Made by a program: the position numbers and the translations under genes
In this document: piece after piece, positions 7,026-9,495 of the stretch
Numbering within the stretch: position 1 is the first letter of the stretch
Layout: every line of letters begins with the position of its first letter
NCBI GenBank assembly: GCA_021784255.1
Contig: JAJXSZ010000098.1
Coordinates: forward strand, 1-9,495
DNA from: Pseudomonadota bacterium
Lineage (GTDB): Bacteria > Pseudomonadota > Alphaproteobacteria > Acetobacterales > Acetobacteraceae
DNA: 9,495 nucleotides
Reading direction: 5' to 3'
Notes under the pieces: model-generated
The model's database searches: none
What the model saw: only the letters and a program-made list of their open reading frames with translations
Told to the model about the DNA's origin: nothing

Positions 7026-8318
7026 ATGAAGATCACGGACGAGGAACAGCGGCTGGTCGAGACCGCGCGGCGGGTGCTGCCCGCGGGCAACTTCGGCAAC
7101 ATGACGAGCGAGATCGTCATCCGCGAGGGCCGGGGCGGGCGGGTGCGCGACGTCAGCGGCAACGAATATGTCGATTTCATCCTCGGCTCGGGGCCGATGC
7201 TGCTCGGCCACGCGCACCCGGAGGTCAACGCCGCGGTCGCCGGACAGCTTGGGCGCGGCACGACGTTCTTCGCCAACAACGAACACGGCATCGAGCTCGC
7301 GGCGGAGATCGTCGAGGCGGTGGCCTGCGCCGAGCAGGTGCGGTTCGCATGCACCGGAACCGAGGCGGACGCGATGGCGATGCGCCTCGCGCGCGCCTGG
7401 CGCAAGCGACCCAGGATCCTGAAATTCGAGGGCGGCTACCACGGCATGAGCGACTACGCGCTGATGAGCCTGTGGCCCGCCCGCGCCGGCAATTCGGCGC
7501 AGCCGGTAGCGGATTCGGCGGGCATCCCGGAATCCGTCCGTGGTGAGATGCTGGTGGCCCCGTTCAACGACCTCGCGGCGGCGCGCGAGCTCATCCACGC
7601 GCACCGCGACGAGCTCGCGGGCGTGATCGTCGAGCCGCTGCAACGCTTGCTGACGCCGCAGCCGGGATTCCTGCAGGGGCTGCGCGACATCACGGCCGAG
7701 TACGCCATTCCGCTGATCTTCGACGAGGTGGTCACCGGGTTTCGCCTCGCTTATGGGGGCGCGCAGGCTTATTACGGAGTCGTTCCGGATATCTGCACCC
7801 TGGGCAAGGTGATCGGTGGCGGCTATCCGCTCTCCGCGATCGCCGGGCGCGCGGAAATCATGGCGCATTTCGATCGCGCGAAGGTGGGTGCGGAAGGGTT
7901 CATGCCGCAGATCGGCACGCTCTCCGGCAACCCGATCGCGGCCATCGCCGGGCTGGCGACGCTGCGGGTGCTGAAACGGCCGGGAACCTATGAAAAGCTG
8001 CACGCGACCGGCAACGCGATCCGTGCCGGCCTGGCCAGGAGCCTGAGCGACGCCGGCATCGCCGCGGTCATCAAGGGCGAGGCGGTGATGTTCGACGCCC
8101 TGTTCACCGCGCGAGCGAGCGTGGAGAATTACCGCGAGGCGCTGGAGGCGGACGCAACGCTGGCGCGGCGCTTCACCGCGCTCGCGCGCGAGCGCGGCGT
8201 GCTGAAGAGCGAGGGTAAGATGTATATCTCGGCGGCTCACGACGAGCGTGACGTGCGCGACGCGGTGGCCGGCTTCGCCGACGCCGCGGCGACGCTCGCG
8301 GGCGAACGGGCGAGCTGA
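7026..8318 (+). CDS. Class III PLP-dependent aminotransferase, glutamate-1-semialdehyde 2,1-aminomutase-like
   Basis: This 430-residue, probably cytosolic PLP enzyme resembles HemL and related aminotransferases. Seen: a substrate/cofactor segment TGTEAD (110-115) at the PLP-phosphate loop; YHGM (138-141), with the ring-stacking tyrosine; FDEVVTGFR (232-240), with D233 contacting the pyridine nitrogen; LGKVIGGGYP (259-268), with K261 as the Schiff-base lysine; and GTLSGNP (297-303), which binds phosphate from the partner subunit. Length equals HemL (about 426). The N-terminal and gating regions differ from HemL (PAGNFGN and EPLQRLLTPQ), so I do not call it hemL. If the organism is an alphaproteobacterium, haem is normally made through 5-aminolevulinate synthase and a HemL-like enzyme is free for other work. 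It lies 99 bp after the Ntn-hydrolase gene on the same strand and probably shares a transcript. It would transaminate an amine or amino acid, or move an amino group. Substrate unknown. Confidence 0.9.
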   Translation: MKITDEEQRLVETARRVLPAGNFGNMTSEIVIREGRGGRVRDVSGNEYVDFILGSGPMLLGHAHPEVNAAVAGQLGRGTTFFANNEHGIELAAEIVEAVACAEQVRFACTGTEADAMAMRLARAWRKRPRILKFEGGYHGMSDYALMSLWPARAGNSAQPVADSAGIPESVRGEMLVAPFNDLAAARELIHAHRDELAGVIVEPLQRLLTPQPGFLQGLRDITAEYAIPLIFDEVVTGFRLAYGGAQAYYGVVPDICTLGKVIGGGYPLSAIAGRAEIMAHFDRAKVGAEGFMPQIGTLSGNPIAAIAGLATLRVLKRPGTYEKLHATGNAIRAGLARSLSDAGIAAVIKGEAVMFDALFTARASVENYREALEADATLARRFTALARERGVLKSEGKMYISAAHDERDVRDAVAGFADAAATLAGERAS

Positions 8319-8344
8319 GTGCCGGCGCCGCGGCGCGCGCTCAG
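8315..8344. terminator. Long hairpin spanning both convergent stop codons, possible bidirectional terminator
   Basis: CTGAGTGC (8315-8322) pairs with GCGCTCAG (8337-8344), including one T-G wobble. After a 2-base bulge, the perfect 12-base palindrome GCGCCGCGGCGC (8325-8336) extends the stem. The aminotransferase TGA (8316-8318) and the carboxypeptidase TGA (8341-8343 on the minus strand) sit in opposite arms. There is no T-tract, but the structure is strong and symmetric and fills the whole 22-bp gap. Confidence 0.5.
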
Positions 8345-9495
8345 AGCGCCGCTTTGATCCGTCGCAGCAGAAGCTGGAAGAAACCCGCGCGCGGATCGTC
8401 GGCGCTGGCGACGACGGGCACGGTGGCCAGCGTCCGGCCGCCGGCGCTGACGGTCAGCGTGCCGACGGTCTGGCCGCGGCGCACGCCCGCCGGCGGCGGC
8501 GGGTTGAGAACCAGGTCGGTCTTCAGTTTTTGCAGCGCCAGGCTGGGGAGGGTCATCGTCACGCCCCTGACCGGCGTGACCGGGACGCTCGTCTCGCGAT
8601 AGGTCGGCGCGCTGAGCGTTCCGACGGTCTTGCCCGCCGTGATCACGGTGGCGTTGGTGTAGAACTGATAGCCGTAGTCTAGCAGCGCCTCGATGTCGTG
8701 CGTGCTTGCCGTCCACGTCGGCCCGCCGAGGACCACGGCGATCAGCCGCCGCCCGTTGCGGCTGGCGGTGGCGTCGATGCAGTGCCCGGCCTCCTGCGTG
8801 AGGCCGGTCTTGAGGCCATCGACGGTCGTGTCGTGAAAGACGACCGGGTTCCAGTTGCGCTGGCGGATGTTGTTGTAGGTGTAGTGCTTCTTGACGGAAA
8901 TCGTGAGGTACTGCGGATAGGTCTGGATGATCGCGCGCGAGAGCCGGGCAACGTCCAGCGCCGTGGTGTGCAGGTCCGGATCCGGCAGGCCGTCGACGTT
9001 GGTGTAGTGCGTGCCGGTGAGGCCGAGCACCTTGGCCTGGTGGTTCATCAGCCCGACGAAGCTGCCGCGGTTGCCGGCAACGGCCTGCGCGAGCGCCACC
9101 GCGGCATCGTTGCCGGAATCGATGATCAGCCCGTGCAGCAGCTCATCGACGGTGACCGTCATGTTCGGCGAGATGAACATCCGCGAACCGCCGGTGTGCC
9201 AGGCCGCGACACTGATCGGCACCGCCTGGTCGAGCTTGAGGGTGCCGTGCGCGATCGCCTGGTAGGTGAGGTAGGCGGTCATCAGCTTAGTGAGGCTTGC
9301 CGGCGGCCAGGCAAGGGCCGGGGCTTTCTGCGCGATAATGGCGCCGGTCCCGGCATCCATCAGGACATAGGCGGCCTGCTGCTCCAGCACCGGCGGCGCG
9401 GGGACACCAGGAACCGCGAGCGGGGCCTCGGGCGCGGGGCCGGTGTAGGGAGCGGGCGCGGGCGCGGGCGCGGCCTTGGTGGCCGGCGCCGCACC
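8341..9495 (-). CDS. dacA: D-alanyl-D-alanine carboxypeptidase (PBP5/DacA type), 5' end missing
   Basis: This serine-type penicillin-binding protein would remove the terminal D-alanine from peptidoglycan pentapeptides in the periplasm. 384 residues are visible and the frame is open to the right edge; the GTG at 9388-9390 is internal, not the start. Numbering from the edge: an Ala/Pro-rich linker (1-36), then the peptidase S11 domain with SLTK (67-70, nucleophile S67), SGN (127-129) and KTG (229-231, within VDGLKTGLTQEAGHC). A PBP5 C-terminal beta domain follows (about 275-365). The end GFFQLLLRRIKAAL is an amphipathic helix of the kind that anchors these enzymes to the inner membrane. The signal peptide must lie outside the window. 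Two residues are worth noting: a TYNNIRQRNWNP loop before the KTG box, usual for the family, and C232+ region cysteine in EAGHC. It is convergent with the aminotransferase and probably housekeeping. The paralogue (dacA, dacC, dacF) cannot be decided. Confidence 0.93.
   Translation of the reverse strand, partial: GAAPATKAAPAPAPAPYTGPAPEAPLAVPGVPAPPVLEQQAAYVLMDAGTGAIIAQKAPALAWPPASLTKLMTAYLTYQAIAHGTLKLDQAVPISVAAWHTGGSRMFISPNMTVTVDELLHGLIIDSGNDAAVALAQAVAGNRGSFVGLMNHQAKVLGLTGTHYTNVDGLPDPDLHTTALDVARLSRAIIQTYPQYLTISVKKHYTYNNIRQRNWNPVVFHDTTVDGLKTGLTQEAGHCIDATASRNGRRLIAVVLGGPTWTASTHDIEALLDYGYQFYTNATVITAGKTVGTLSAPTYRETSVPVTPVRGVTMTLPSLALQKLKTDLVLNPPPPAGVRRGQTVGTLTVSAGGRTLATVPVVASADDPRAGFFQLLLRRIKAAL
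9452..9474 (-). repeat. GCGGGC hexamer repeat coding for Ala-Pro
   Basis: Three perfect tandem GCGGGC units (9452-9469) followed by a degenerate fourth (GCGGCC) encode an Ala-Pro run in the linker of the carboxypeptidase. It is in frame, so changes in copy number would alter linker length without a frameshift. Confidence 0.55.

Noticed and set aside
5459..7546. A 695-codon plus-strand frame overlapping the Ntn-hydrolase and aminotransferase genes
   Set aside because: The translation is dominated by Arg, Gly and Ala with no family signature. It is an out-of-frame shadow.
4503..8240. A 1245-codon open frame on the minus strand, antisense to the Ntn-hydrolase and aminotransferase genes
   Set aside because: Only its last 175 codons (from 5030) are a real protein. 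The rest is Arg/His/Asp-rich, has no motif, and mirrors two well-supported genes in very GC-rich DNA where stop codons are rare.
9388..9390. GTG at 9388-9390 as the true start of the carboxypeptidase
   Set aside because: The frame stays open to the window edge with an Ala/Pro-rich linker, and a start here would leave a periplasmic enzyme without a signal peptide.

Overview
The window is a very GC-rich bacterial segment, densely packed with genes. It suggests a proteobacterium. The visible proteins (a GSAM-type class III aminotransferase, a PaoABC-like molybdo-flavoenzyme, a DacA-type penicillin-binding protein) would fit an alphaproteobacterium such as one of the Acetobacteraceae/Rhodospirillales, but the sequence alone does not fix the taxon. 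I see no RNA genes, insertion sequences, CRISPR array or prophage genes.

Layout, left to right. (1) Bases 2-1150 (+): the C-terminal part of a PYROXD2/phytoene-dehydrogenase-like FAD oxidoreductase, cut by the left edge. (2) Bases 1179-5030 (-): a tight three-gene operon, transcribed leftward, for a xanthine dehydrogenase-family molybdenum hydroxylase in the order small [2Fe-2S] subunit, large Mo-cofactor subunit, FAD subunit. The small/large junction is TGATG and the large/FAD gap is 4 bp. The FAD subunit carries an extra four-cysteine loop like that of the aldehyde oxidoreductase subunit PaoB, so an additional [4Fe-4S] cluster is predicted. (3) Bases 5031-5291: a 261-bp divergent control region. 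(4) Bases 5292-8318 (+): a gamma-glutamyltransferase-family Ntn-hydrolase followed by a glutamate-1-semialdehyde-aminomutase-like class III aminotransferase. (5) Bases 8341-9495 (-): a D-Ala-D-Ala carboxypeptidase of the PBP5/DacA type, cut by the right edge, probably housekeeping and unrelated to the rest.

The middle of the window looks like a small catabolic or biotransformation locus: an Ntn-hydrolase that could cut an amide, an aminotransferase that could turn an amine into an aldehyde or move an amino group, and a molybdo-flavoenzyme whose closest recognisable type oxidises aldehydes or hydroxylates aromatic rings. The Ntn-hydrolase keeps the catalytic threonine and oxyanion-hole motifs of gamma-glutamyltransferase, but appears to have lost the residues that hold the alpha-carboxylate and alpha-amino group of a gamma-glutamyl substrate. 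The true substrate is therefore probably something else. That the four genes form one pathway is inference from divergent adjacency, not something the sequence proves.

Both convergent gene junctions (around 1150-1173 and 8315-8344) hold GC-rich hairpins overlapping stop codons, without T-tracts. They may be shared bidirectional terminators. Several very long overlapping open frames, including a 1245-codon frame antisense to the plus-strand genes, are GC-driven artefacts.
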